Assembly: GCA_030035585.1 (NCBI GenBank)
Contig: CM057461.1
Location: forward strand, 169,395,624-169,459,623
Origin: Dugong dugon
Lineage: Eukaryota; Chordata; Mammalia; Sirenia; Dugongidae
Length of the DNA stretch: 64,000 bases
Reading direction: 5' to 3'
Part shown: piece after piece, positions 28,501-40,500 of the stretch
Position numbering within the stretch: position 1 is the stretch's first letter
How the letters are laid out: each line of letters opens with the position of its first letter
The notes under the pieces: generated by a model
Database searches by the model: none
The model's input: the letters and a program-made list of their open reading frames with translations, nothing else
What the model was told of the DNA's origin: nothing
Position numbers and translations under genes: made by a program

Positions 28501-31500
28501 TAAAATTTTCAGAAAGCTTTTAAAGCTTCCTCCCTGTCCCCTGTGTCTATTTTACATTTTCAAGCACTGTTCCCCAAAGCACAATGAAAATGCCCCAGCT
28601 CTGTTCTTCCTTCTTCACAGGTGTGTAGTAACGAAGCCACTTGCATCTGTGATTTTACTTGGGCAGGAACAGACTGCAGTATCCGGGATCCGGTGAGGAA
28701 CCTTCACCCTCCCAAGGACGAAGGACCCAAGGGTTTGTGTGATTTCAGTTTCATTTCTGTTGCCTACTGAATTCATTGGCATTCTTTCAATGGTATCCAT
28801 ATAACAGCTTAGTAGATTTGAAAGGAGACACATAAGAATATCTCTTTTCGTCATTAAAATGCATAATTCTGTGAATGTCATGTTGAAGAAAAAAAAAAGT
28901 GTTTGAATTGCCTTTCCTTACTGTAGTACTGAGATTTAGGAAGAAGTAAGTATACTGATTTCTTTCCTTCCAGCTTCCTTTCTCTCTTTTAAACCTCATT
29001 ATTTCTCCATGCTCACAAATGTTAATGTTTTTTTTTTACAGTTTGTCTAAGCTATGCCAATTTTCTAAAAGATAAAATATTTTCACTGACATGAGGCTCT
29101 GGCTATTCCCCAATACTTGAGTTTCTCCAGAAGGAAGTTGTAGCCTTCCACGCTCTTTTTAAACACTCTCTTGATTAGGAGAAAGAAGTTGGAATTCTTC
29201 ACAAAAGCTTAATTCTTCAAAGAAAACATGAAAGATGTGGACCTTTGTTTAATCAGCCCTTAAGAGGAGAGAAATTAGAATTTTAGAATTAGAAGGATCT
29301 TCAGTGGCTAGCTGGAACCATCCTCTCATTTTGTAGATGAGAAATCCCAGGCCCCGAGGTCAGGTGATGTCCTGTAGTTATCCAGCTAATAAGAGACAGG
29401 ATTGGGACCAGGACTCAGTGCCTGATCTCAGGCCCATGCTCTCTTCCATTATATCATGTTATCATGTGGTCTGTGTCATCATGAATATAGTACTTATTTT
29501 CTCATTATTCTCCCCATCCCCATCTCTTCGTATGACTCTCAGTCCTAAAAATCTAGAAAAGTCATCAGTTGCAATAGGCCCAGTACCACACCTATTGCCT
29601 TTTTCTTGAGAAGCCTATGTTAGTGATTAAGTCAGCAAATTACTAGAGTTAATGGTGTACTCTAGTAACATCATATATCAGTGTTTTTGTTTTACTGCTA
29701 ATGGTATCTTATAAATAACTGCCATACTTTTTTTCTACAGGTAGAAAAATACATACTGAAATACTATCATCTTGATCTGCTTAGTTTTGGATGAAAGTTC
29801 ATTTAAACTCTCTGAACTTCAGTATAGTCTGTATGGGAAAATAGGACTCCAAAAGCAAATGAAGCACTATAGTCTTCAATCCCTGAGGAGATTTAGCCTG
29901 ATTCGTGTGAATTGCTCACTAATAGTGGGTGTGTTAAAACACATTTCATGTATTTGTTTAACGTATCCATGATACCAAAGTTCTGTAAGAGTCATAATCA
30001 CACTGTGCTTACAGTCTATTTCTGTTTTCCTTCTGTTTCTAAAGGGGAAACAATTCCTTTTCTACATTTAGTCATCTGTTTCTAAAGGGGAAACAATTCC
30101 TTTTCTACATTTAGTCATTTGTTACTTTAGAACACAAAATTCTTAGATCCACCTGCAGAAGTTAGATTTAGAGAAGATATAGACTATGACAAGAGAAAAC
30201 AGAGGTTCATGCTTTCCCTACTCTCTCTCCTTAGCAAATCTGTGATTCTTTTAAAGATCTAGATGCTATTTCCTCAAGTGATAATTTGAGACATAATGGT
30301 ATAAAGATGCCTGGACAGATGAGCGGAACTAAATTTGCCTAGACTCTGTCTTTTTCTTTGGATAGGATGGGGAATTATTAATTGCCAGCTCCTATCTTCT
30401 ACTCCTTCAACCACCGTTCCTTAGAAAACTTGTCTGGGGCACAAAGCAAAAGCTACACTTTAGAGAAGAGGGCATTCACAACTGCCCTTGGTTTTGTTTT
30501 ATTCCTATATAATGTAGTGCTTTTGTACACTAGCTTTTTAAAAATAAATTTTTCGATCATTCAAGTAATACATGTTTATTGTAGAAAATTTTGAAAATAC
30601 AGAAAATAAAGAAGAAAGTAAAAATTGCCCTTAATCGCGTATTTTTCTTGTTGCTTATTTTCTTTTTTAATTCGCAGCAAAAACAGTGGAGTCATTAGAG
30701 TAAAGATACCCATTCGTTCTAAAATTATGAAAATCCTGGTCATTTTTAATAAGCTTGATTAAATTAGAAATAATCCATTAATTAATATAAATGTGGATCA
30801 AGTATAAATGTAATTCATTAGATTCCCAGGAAAGTGAAGTAATTTTAATACAAGTAAACAGTAGCTCTATCTATAATGGCTATATCTTTTCAGCTTCTAT
30901 AGGAAAATCGATAATTTACTAATACACTAGCAAAATGGGAGACAACAGAAATAAAACATTTTAACACTTTATTGTGGGTTTTTAAATTTTATTTTTTATT
31001 TTTTTATTGTACTTCAGGTGAAGGCTTACAGAACAAATACTTTCTCATGAAACAGTAGCACATATTGTTTTATGACATTGGTTAACAACCCCACAACATG
31101 TCAACCCTCTCCCTTCTCGACCTTTTTTTTTTTTTTTTTTTTTTTGGTGAAAATACACATAGCCAAAGATACACCATTTTCAAAAATTTCTACATGCACA
31201 GTTCAGTGACATCGACTACACTCTTCCAATTGTGCTGCTATTCTCACTTTAGATAAAGGCTTGCAGAACGAAATAGTTTCTCATTTAACAGTTAGTACAC
31301 ATGTTGCCCTATGACAATGGTTAACAACCTAACAACACATCAACACTCTCCTTACTCAACCTTGGGTTCCCTATCACCAGCTTTCCTGTCCTCTTCTACC
31401 TTCTGGCCCTTGTCCCTGGACTGCAGTGCCTCATTAGTCGCATTTGGTTTTATGGGGCTGTCCACTCCCCGGCTGAACAGTGAACCTCGGAAATGACTTC

Positions 31501-34500
31501 ACCGCTGAGCTAAAAGGTTGTCTGGGAGCCATACTTTCGAGGTTTCTCCAGTCTCCTTTAGGCCAGTAAATGTGGTCTTTTTTTTTTGTGAGTTAGAATT
31601 TTATTCTACATCCTTCTCCAGCTCTGTCCAGAACCCTCTGTTGTGATCCTGGTCAGAGCAGTCAGTGGTGGTAGCCGGGCACCATCTAGCTGTACCAGAC
31701 TCAGTCTGGTGGAGGCCTTGGTAGCTGTGGTCCATTAGTCCTTTGGACTAATCTTTTCTTTGTATCCTGTTCTCTTCATTCTCCCTTGCTCCCAAAGGGA
31801 TGAGACCAGTGGAGTATCTTAGATGGCTGCTCACAGGCTCTTAAGACCCCAGACACTACTCACCAAGGTAGAATGTAGAACATTGCCTTTATAAACTGTG
31901 TTATGCCAATTGAGCTAGATGTTCCCAGAGACCATGGTCCCCACAGCCCTCCACCCAGCAATTCAGTCCCTCAGGGAGTTTGGATGTGTCTATGGAGCTT
32001 CCATGCTCTTTCCTTGTACGAGTTCTGCTGGTTTCCCCTGTATTGTGTACTGTCTCACTCTTCACCCAAGATACCACTTATCTATTGCCTATTTAGTATT
32101 TCCCCCCCACCCCTCCCATCCCTGGTAACCAACAAAGATTGTTACATTTTGTGTGTGAACTTTTTCACGGGTTTTTACAATAGAGGTCTCAAACAATATC
32201 TGCCCTTTTGTGATTAACTTATTTCACTCAGTATAATGTCCTCCAGTTTCATCCATGTTATGAGATGCTTCACAGATTCATCATTGTTCTTTCTCGTTGC
32301 GTAGTACTCCATTGTGTGCATGTACCATAGTTTGTTTATCCATTCATCTGTTGATGGGCATCTAGGTTGTTTCCATCGTTTTGCTATTGTGAACAATACT
32401 GCCATGAACATAGGTGTGCATATGTCCATTCGAGTGACGACTCTTATTTCTCTAGGGTATACTCCTAGGAGTGGGATTGCTGGATCGAATGGTGAATTTT
32501 ATTTTTGATATTCTGGTTAAAAGAAGATGCTAAGAGAGAAACAACATATTTTTATCTATTTAGCAAATATTTATTGACTCTCTACTGTTTGAAAGATAGC
32601 ATATCCTTGCTACATAGTACATCCCTTCCTTTTGGGAAACGAAATTTTACATGTTAGTGCTTGTTTTCAGTTTATCAGTATCTGTTTCATTGTCTTGCTG
32701 AAAAGTAAGAGGTAATGAACTCAAGATAGTGAAACAATCAGTACTTTCTTGACTGTAGATTCAACAGCTGTGTGAGATGCCAAGGTTTTTCTCTGTAATT
32801 GCATATTATCTATTCTTGCTCATGATCAAATTGGTTTGGTTGGCACTTGCCTTACTGAGCACAGTGTTTGGGCCCTCTGCAAATGCTTGCCATTTAATAA
32901 TAAGCGACACCTATAATGATCTGGTCTGTCATATCCATAGATGAAAGCTTTTCTGTATACTTACACTGTGAAGGCTTTAAAAAATAATTATTTTTATTTG
33001 ATTTCAGTGCCCGTCCTTGTTAGGGAGAGAAATTCAAGAAGTGTACCGAAAATACAGCCTTTTTAATCATGAATATGACATAAAAAATAAATTGTACCTA
33101 ATGGCAACCTGTCTGAACAAGATCAAGCTGGTAAAAATAAAGGCAAATTCAGTGATTCTACGTCCATTGATTTGAGAATATCATAAATGACCCAATATGT
33201 TTTGGGTATTTCTTTCATTTTAACCATGAGTTCCTGGAACAGTAGGAAATTCAGCACGTCCAGATAGATGAAACAGATAGATGGAAACATTGCGGCTGAA
33301 ATCATTCTGTACTTGCTGAAGTTATCCACTGTGGACCCACAGTTTAAAGCATGCTAGAGCATTCACTTCAGCTTCTCAAACCCAAATCATTGAAAGGCAA
33401 TAAATAGGATCTCGTAGCACAAACCATGTGTGCAAGGATTTTTTGTTTAAAAAAAGATTTTTCTATTACATATTGCTTCATTCATTTTTCCTATGTTATC
33501 ATTTATTTCACATACAAAAACTCTCCTGTTCCCTCTTCTCCCAGCTTGTGTCTACTGAACTCACTGAAATGAATTATTTTGGTTTGCTCTACAAAAGTAG
33601 ATATTTTAATTGTGTTTACAAGACCTAGAATTCCCACCTGCTGTAGGGAGATTCATGTCAAGGCCCCTTAATTTTTGTCAGTCTGTAGATATGGTTGCGT
33701 GGTGCCTCTAATGGAATGCAGTGGAACTTTTCTCATTTGCATCAGCATGATAAGATGGAAGAGAAGAAACTGTAACATATCAAATGTTTTCAGCAGGGCT
33801 TTGAGCCGGCTTGTTCTGGTTCCCACCCCCGCTGAGAAGTTGCATATATAATAAGGTACCAGGCAGTGCTAATGCTGCTGATCAGGGAGTGGGGACCAAT
33901 TCTGGATATCTTATTAAACTTCAGAGTCTTATTCTGTCTAATCCCCAGGAGATTCTTATGTATAATAAATTTTGAGAACCACTGCTATAAGAGTGGTTCT
34001 CAGAAGTGGTCCCTATTCCCTAACCAGCAGCATTAGCATCACTGGGTATTTTGTTAGAAATGCAAATTCTCAGCAGGGATGCAACTGGACAGAACAGCTT
34101 CAAAGCCCTGGTTTTCGGGGATATGTATAGGCAGAGAGACATTACTTCCCGGAAGCTTTGGTCCATTTCATCATAACCATAGCCATCAGATCAGAGATAA
34201 ACCCATCATTTTACAAATGGGAAAACTAAGTGAATTACCATGGTTAATAGGTAAGTAGTGGCCGATGAAGAATCAAACACAGATTACCTGACCTTGAGCC
34301 CAGTGTTTTTTCTGTTATTCCACACTGCCTCATTTAAAGCTGAGTTTAAGTTATTCTGCTAGTTCTTGAAGCACAATAATAAGTGGAAATGGCAAAACAT
34401 GTTTTTAAAAAGTAAGGACTAAAGTTATTAGCTGATCCATTCCTTGTCAATGGAAGTATTATAATTTAGTGTTTGAAAGCGTTCATTTCTAAGTCTTAAT

Positions 34501-37500
34501 AAGGAGGAGTATTATTTGGTGTTACATTTACCTTTTGCATATATCCTTTGGTGACATTCTTTATGAATGACAAATCCTTGATTTGTTAGGATGATTAGAT
34601 ATGAGGTGTTACGATTATCATGTGTGATTATGCTCATGTGTTTGTCACATAGCTGCTTTTGTCATTAACAGTGGTCCCATTGATAATTTAAGGATTTAAC
34701 AGGTTGTAAAACTTTTCAATAACTGTGAGTTTATTTTGTTTGAGTTTAGAAAAACACTATGATCTTTTCATTGACAGCATAAACTAATACTCTGTATGAA
34801 TATTTGCATCCTTTTAGATATTTGTCCCAATGTATTAAAAAATCAGCTTTAATATTTTCTTTATTTCATGGAAAAGAGAAAGAGAAAGGAGATTTGGTTG
34901 TATGTCTAACATATTAAGCTAGATTAATATGTTTGTTATACCAGTATTACATTCTGAGCTATAAAGAATGTATTTAGTATTTATTTCTAATCTTAATTTT
35001 TAGCTAAATAATAAATGCCCACAGAAAGAACTTTAGTCCAGAGGGTATAGAGAGTAGCTTTGATACCTCCTGCCTTTGAAGTCTTATGGGATGCATGATT
35101 CTAGACCCTTTGGCTTACTGGAATCACATAAATGAAATAATTCACCGTCTTGTTTCAGAAGGGCCCTAAAAGAAAAAAAAAAAAAAGTTACTCAGTTTCA
35201 GAAGAACACTTTTAAAACATCTAAAGCACGACTTATCTGTGGAAGAATTCTACATATAAAATAGAAAATTTTAAGAAAAGGAGAAAAGTTATAGTTTGTT
35301 TCATAATATGACATAAAAAATTCCACCTTTTAGCACATATGAACTAGACAGCAAGGACCAAGACTAGTAATAATAAACCAGCCAACAACGGAAACAAAAA
35401 TGAAAATATGGCTCTAGGTAATAAACAGATTCCACAACAAGTTATAATGAAAGGTAAGTGTGTCAAAAAGAGCAAAGTTAAGTTTCTAATATAAGGTATG
35501 TGTTATCAGTTATCAGTTAGAAGCTCTCAGAGTTCCATCTCTTAAAGGTATATATCATGTATGCCCAGTATAGTTCCTAGAACAAAAAAAAGACATTCAG
35601 CAGATGAATGAATAAATAAGTGAATGAGTAAACAAATGAATACAGTCACATAATAAATAAATTAGTATAGAAGTAAATCTGGATCACAGGTACCCCAAAG
35701 GCCCAAGGATATTTCTTTTTCTCCAATGAGACAATAAATTCTTTGTAGCTGAGAAGAGCAGCTGAGACCTCAGTTTTCAAATGTGTCCCCTTTAAAAATC
35801 CACCCACCTGTGAGCCACTCAGTTAATCCAGGTCAGTTTGAAAACAGGTTGAGTCACTACCTACTCAAAGAGATAATGTTGTTAAGTATAATGACAAAGA
35901 CTCTAATGGATCTTTACACATACTTTCAGTACACTAGAGCTAAAAGTGGTGGGAGGGAGGGACGGAGACCAAGGAGGGGAGAGAATACTTTTGAAAAGCT
36001 ATTTTCCCACTTTCTTTATCCTGCTTTGGTGTTAAGAGTACCTATCAGTGACGAATCTGGAGACAGTTACTCTTGCTCAGTGGAGATTACAGACTATAGC
36101 TGTTTATCTCGAATAAACATTTGAATCATCTGCAGAAATGTCTTATTCCCCTGGTTGAGTTTCTGAAAACCTGCATGATGAGCTGCCTGATTCTCTTGTT
36201 TCTGCAGTGAGAAATTAACACCCATGGCAGATACAAACGCCTTTTTAAATTGTTGTTTTTCTGCATCTTTTATACAGTTATTATAATTTTTTTTAATCTA
36301 CAAATACTCATTTAGTATCACATTTTACTGTGGGGGATTTTGTTTTTCCTAGAATTTAGTGTACATGATTTATATAAAAATTGAAGAGGTGCGCTAGGAC
36401 CCCTAATACATGGCATAAACACAATATGAGCCATAAGTAACAATGCACAAGCACCAGAAGAGGGACCAGATAAATAGGAGCTCCTAAAAAATCAAACACT
36501 TATGCTCATCAAAAGACTTCATTGAAAGAGTAAAAGGACAACCTACAGACTTGGAAAAAATTTTTGGCTATGACAAATCCAATCAGGCTAATCTCTAAAA
36601 TCTACAAGGTACTGCAAAACCTCAACAACAAAAAGACAAATTACCCAATTAAAAAATGGGCAAAGGATATGAATAGGCACTTCACCAAAGAAGATATTCA
36701 GGCAGCTAACAGACACATGAAGACATGCTCATGATCATTAGCCATTAGATAAATGCAGATCAAAACTACAATGAGATACCATCTCACCCCAACAAGGCTA
36801 GCATTAATCCAAAAAACACTAAACAATAAATGCTGGAGAGGTTGTGGAGAGACTGGAACACATATACACTGTTGGTGGGAACGTAAAATGGTACAACCAC
36901 TCTGGAAATCGATTTGGTGCTTCCATGAAAAGCTAGAAATAGAAGTACCATACGATCCAGCTATCCCGCTCCTTGGACTATATCCTAGAGAAATAAGAGC
37001 CATCACACGAATTGATATATGCACACTTATGTTCATTGCAGCACTGTTCGCAGTAGCAAAAAGATGGAAACAACCTAAGTGCCCATCAATGGACGAACGG
37101 ATAAACAAATTATGGGATATCCACACAATGGAATACTACAAAATGATCAAGACCAACGATGAAGCTGTGAAACATCTTATAACATGGAGGAAGCTGGAGG
37201 TCATTATGCTGAGTGAATTTAGTCACAGAAGGACAAATATTGTGTAAGACCACTATTATAAGAACTCAAGAAAAGGTTTAAACACAGAAGAAAACATTCT
37301 TTGATGGTTACGAGGGTGGGGAGGGACGGGGAGGGTTAATTACTAACTAGATAGTAGATAAGAATTATCTTAGGTGAAGGGAAGGACAGCACTCACTATA
37401 GTGGAAATCAGCACAACTGGTCTAAACCAAAGCTAAGAAGTTCTCTGAATACAGTCAAACACTTTAAGGGACAAAGTAGCAGGGACCATGCTTTCAGGTG

Positions 37501-40500
37501 ACATCTAGGTCAGCTGGCATAAAAAAGCTTATTAAGAAAATGTTCTGCATCCTACTTTGGTGAGTGGCATCTGGGGTCTTAAAAGCTTGCAAGCAGCCAT
37601 CCAAGATGCATCAATTGGTCCCAACCACCTGGAGTAAAGAAGAATGAAGAACACCAAAGACACAAGGAAAGCAGTTGCCCAAGAGACAGAAAGGGCCACA
37701 TAAACCAGAGACTTCATCAGCCTGAGACCAGAAGAACTAGATGGTGCCCAGCTACCACCAATGACTGCTCTAACAGGGAACACAACAGAGAGTCCCTGAT
37801 AGAGCAGGAGAAAGGTGGGGTGCAAAACTCAAATTCTAGTAAGAAGACCAGACTTAATGGTCTGACTGAGACTGGAGGTACCCCACAGAGCATGGCCCCT
37901 GGATTCTCTATCAGCCCAGAACTAAAACAATTTCTGAGGCCAACTCTTCAGACAGAGATTGGACTGGACTGTGGGACATAAAGTGATACTCGTGAGGAGT
38001 GTGCCTCTTAGCTCAAGTAGATACATGAGACTAAATGGGTAGCTTCTGTCCAGAGGTGAGATGGGAAGGCAGAGAGGGTTAGGAGCTGGTTGAATGGACA
38101 TGGGGAATCAGGGGTGGAAAGGAGGAGTTGGCTATCACAGTATGGGGAGAGCAATTAGAGTCACATAACAATGTATGTATAAATTTTTGTATGGGAAAAA
38201 ATAAAAATTGAAGAGGTGATAAGATTCTCATGTATTTTGTTTCTGAGACCCAATGTCTAGAACTTAAGCAAAAACAAAAAAAGAAAGTTATGTATCCTAA
38301 TTAATTTAGTATTCTGAAAACAACCATTTTCTAAGGTCTTAAAAAAATGAGACTTTATATATTTGAAATACTTTTCCATTCCAGAGTTTGCCTCTGCAAA
38401 TTAAAAATAGGAGGTAGAGGTTGGGTTATTTTGAATTATAATGTGTTGTCGTATTTGTAAAACATTACCACCACCTTATGTGTTAGTCTTCTCTTTCTAC
38501 TCGATGCTCTCAGCAGACTTTCTCTGTTTTCTGTTGTGTCCCAATCTTTTTTTTTTAAAGAATAACTCTGGTTGTGCTTAATTAATGATCAAACTAGAAT
38601 CTGTCACTCATATTATTTACCCTGTGATAAAATGAAGTAATTGTACAATTGCTCAACAGGGTTATAGATCCAAGGTTCTCTCTCTTCCTTTGGGAGAATA
38701 TTTAGCTTAAAAGATCAGTGAGCCCAATATTAACCCTTAAAAAATTGTGACTTTGAGTCATGGTTCTTTGTTTTGTTTCATTGTTTCATAGCACACAATC
38801 TGTGTGAAGTGCAGCCTTGTTGAAGCTAATCTCTCTTTTCTTTGGTAAAGTAATTTGAAGCCAATACTTCACTTTGCATAGAAATGTGAGTTAAAATGCC
38901 CACCTTTGTGCACATGCACACACACACACACACACACACCCCTAAATAATCTGGCTTCCTTCTTCAACACCAAACTTCATTTTGTCTATGCAAGAAAACC
39001 TTGGGGATCCCTACTTATACAAGAATGATTTTTCAGCATACAGAAGCCATAGCAGGATCAATGATGTACAGGGATTGAGGAGTCTCCACTCAACAGAAAT
39101 CTACTACTTAGTGGTATGAAACAAGTAGTACAGTTTCCCAGAGACCTTAACTTTCTCTCAGTACATAGCATATACAACAGAGTATAAACAAACAAACAAA
39201 AAATGTCCAAATACTATGACAGAAATCCAAACACTATAGAGTTACTTGAAATATACTTTTCAATAACTTTCCAGATAAAAATATATTTAATTTAAAAAGT
39301 ATCTTGTTTTAAATATGTAAGAATTTTCACAAAACTGTTAATTATATGCTCAAAATTTTAAGAAGGCGTAGCTTCTTATGCATATTTTACTTTCTGAGAA
39401 TTGTACGAAAAGTATACGAGTGGTTTATTCCTTTTGTAATTAAAATAGAGATTTGCTGCTATGCGATTTAAATTACATTTTTATTTTACCTCACACTTTG
39501 CAGAAACTATGACTCAAATTCATTTATTTGTATGTTTAAAAGTATTCATAAAACAGTTTGTTTTTAAGTAGGATTTGTGAAGTTTGAAGGTAAATTCGAA
39601 ATGATCCTCAAATATATCCAATGTGTATGTAGATCTTAATTGCAAATCTTAAAGCAAAAGTTTCAGTATTTAACTGACTTTGCAGAGAATTTCCTGAATA
39701 GAATATTTTCTATGTTAGTGACATCAGTGTGTAATTCCTGTGTTAAAAAAATCTCCGTTTTCCCTCCACACAGTGAACATGGCCACAAGCAGGCTAATAG
39801 GTGCCGTGGCAGGCACGATTCTGGCCCTGGGGGTGATTTTTGGAGGCACAGGGTGGGGAATAGAGTAAGCATCTTTATGCGTTTCAGAGTGTTTCTGCTT
39901 GGTGCCTGGTGTGTGAGGTGACCCTTGGTATCGGACTCGTTTATGTATTGTCTCACTGACTGTGTTCCCTGTGGTAGTGCCGCTTGTGGTGTGATTTGTC
40001 TGTGTTTGTGTCTTGTGGTTTTCTCGTGCAGTGTAGAACCTTCTCCTGTCTGGAACAATGTGGGGCATAAAATAATGTTGGGGGTTCTTACTATATCTTC
40101 ACAACTGAGGCAATGGTCCAAAAGTTTCTATTGCTCCTCCATTTATAGAAGTAATTTTAAAATATACACCCTCTCCTCACTTATTGTCATGGTTAGGTTC
40201 CAAAGACCAGGTCGTTATGTGAAATCAGTGTTATATGAAAATGGAGGATGACTACCTCATTGTACAACTGCCAAGTTACATCGTTACATAACTACCAAAC
40301 CACTGAGAATCGTGGCCCAGCCAAGATGACACATAACCTGAATCATCACAGCCAGCGTTACTCTCGCCTCACACCTTGGCATTTATTACTGCCAGATATA
40401 TGTCGTTAATGCACAGAGTAGTCAGATAGTAGATTTTTTACTATTGTCATAAATGTGAAATGTCAGATAATGAGATAGTTGATAAGTGAGGAGAAGGTGT

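Larger units (their letters stand above)
25647..28620. other. ADAM23 intron
   Basis: Holds an L1 3'-UTR copy (25982-26480, minus), a lone L1 tail module (26485-26595), a MIR split by an RTE piece (27083-27470), a partial AfroSINE (27525-27600, minus) and a 5'-truncated AfroSINE (28136-28302, plus). Confidence 0.65.
28733..39773. other. ADAM23 intron, 11 kb, before the first transmembrane exon
   Basis: Holds a MIR (29295-29458, minus), a 43-bp tandem duplication (30032-30117), an L1M-type tail (30530-30650), a minus-strand L1 (31000-32493), a MER5 cluster (33790-34085), a MIR (34195-34330, minus), a sense L1 (36392-38200) and a CA repeat (38917-38939). 32520-33780, 34340-36370 and 38220-39770 show nothing nameable. 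Confidence 0.65.

Noticed and set aside
32881..33130. Possible extra exon after 'ttgatttcag' at 33007
   Set aside because: The acceptor-like site is good, but the sequence that follows has no ADAM23 match, and the stalk joins the transmembrane exons in the known protein.
36753..37247. 164-codon frame as a possible gene
   Set aside because: It is the C-terminal part of L1 ORF2 within a 5'-truncated L1.
39663..40121. 152-codon minus-strand frame overlapping the beta transmembrane exon
   Set aside because: It is antisense to a real exon, low in complexity of any recognisable motif, and has no supporting splice or family evidence.
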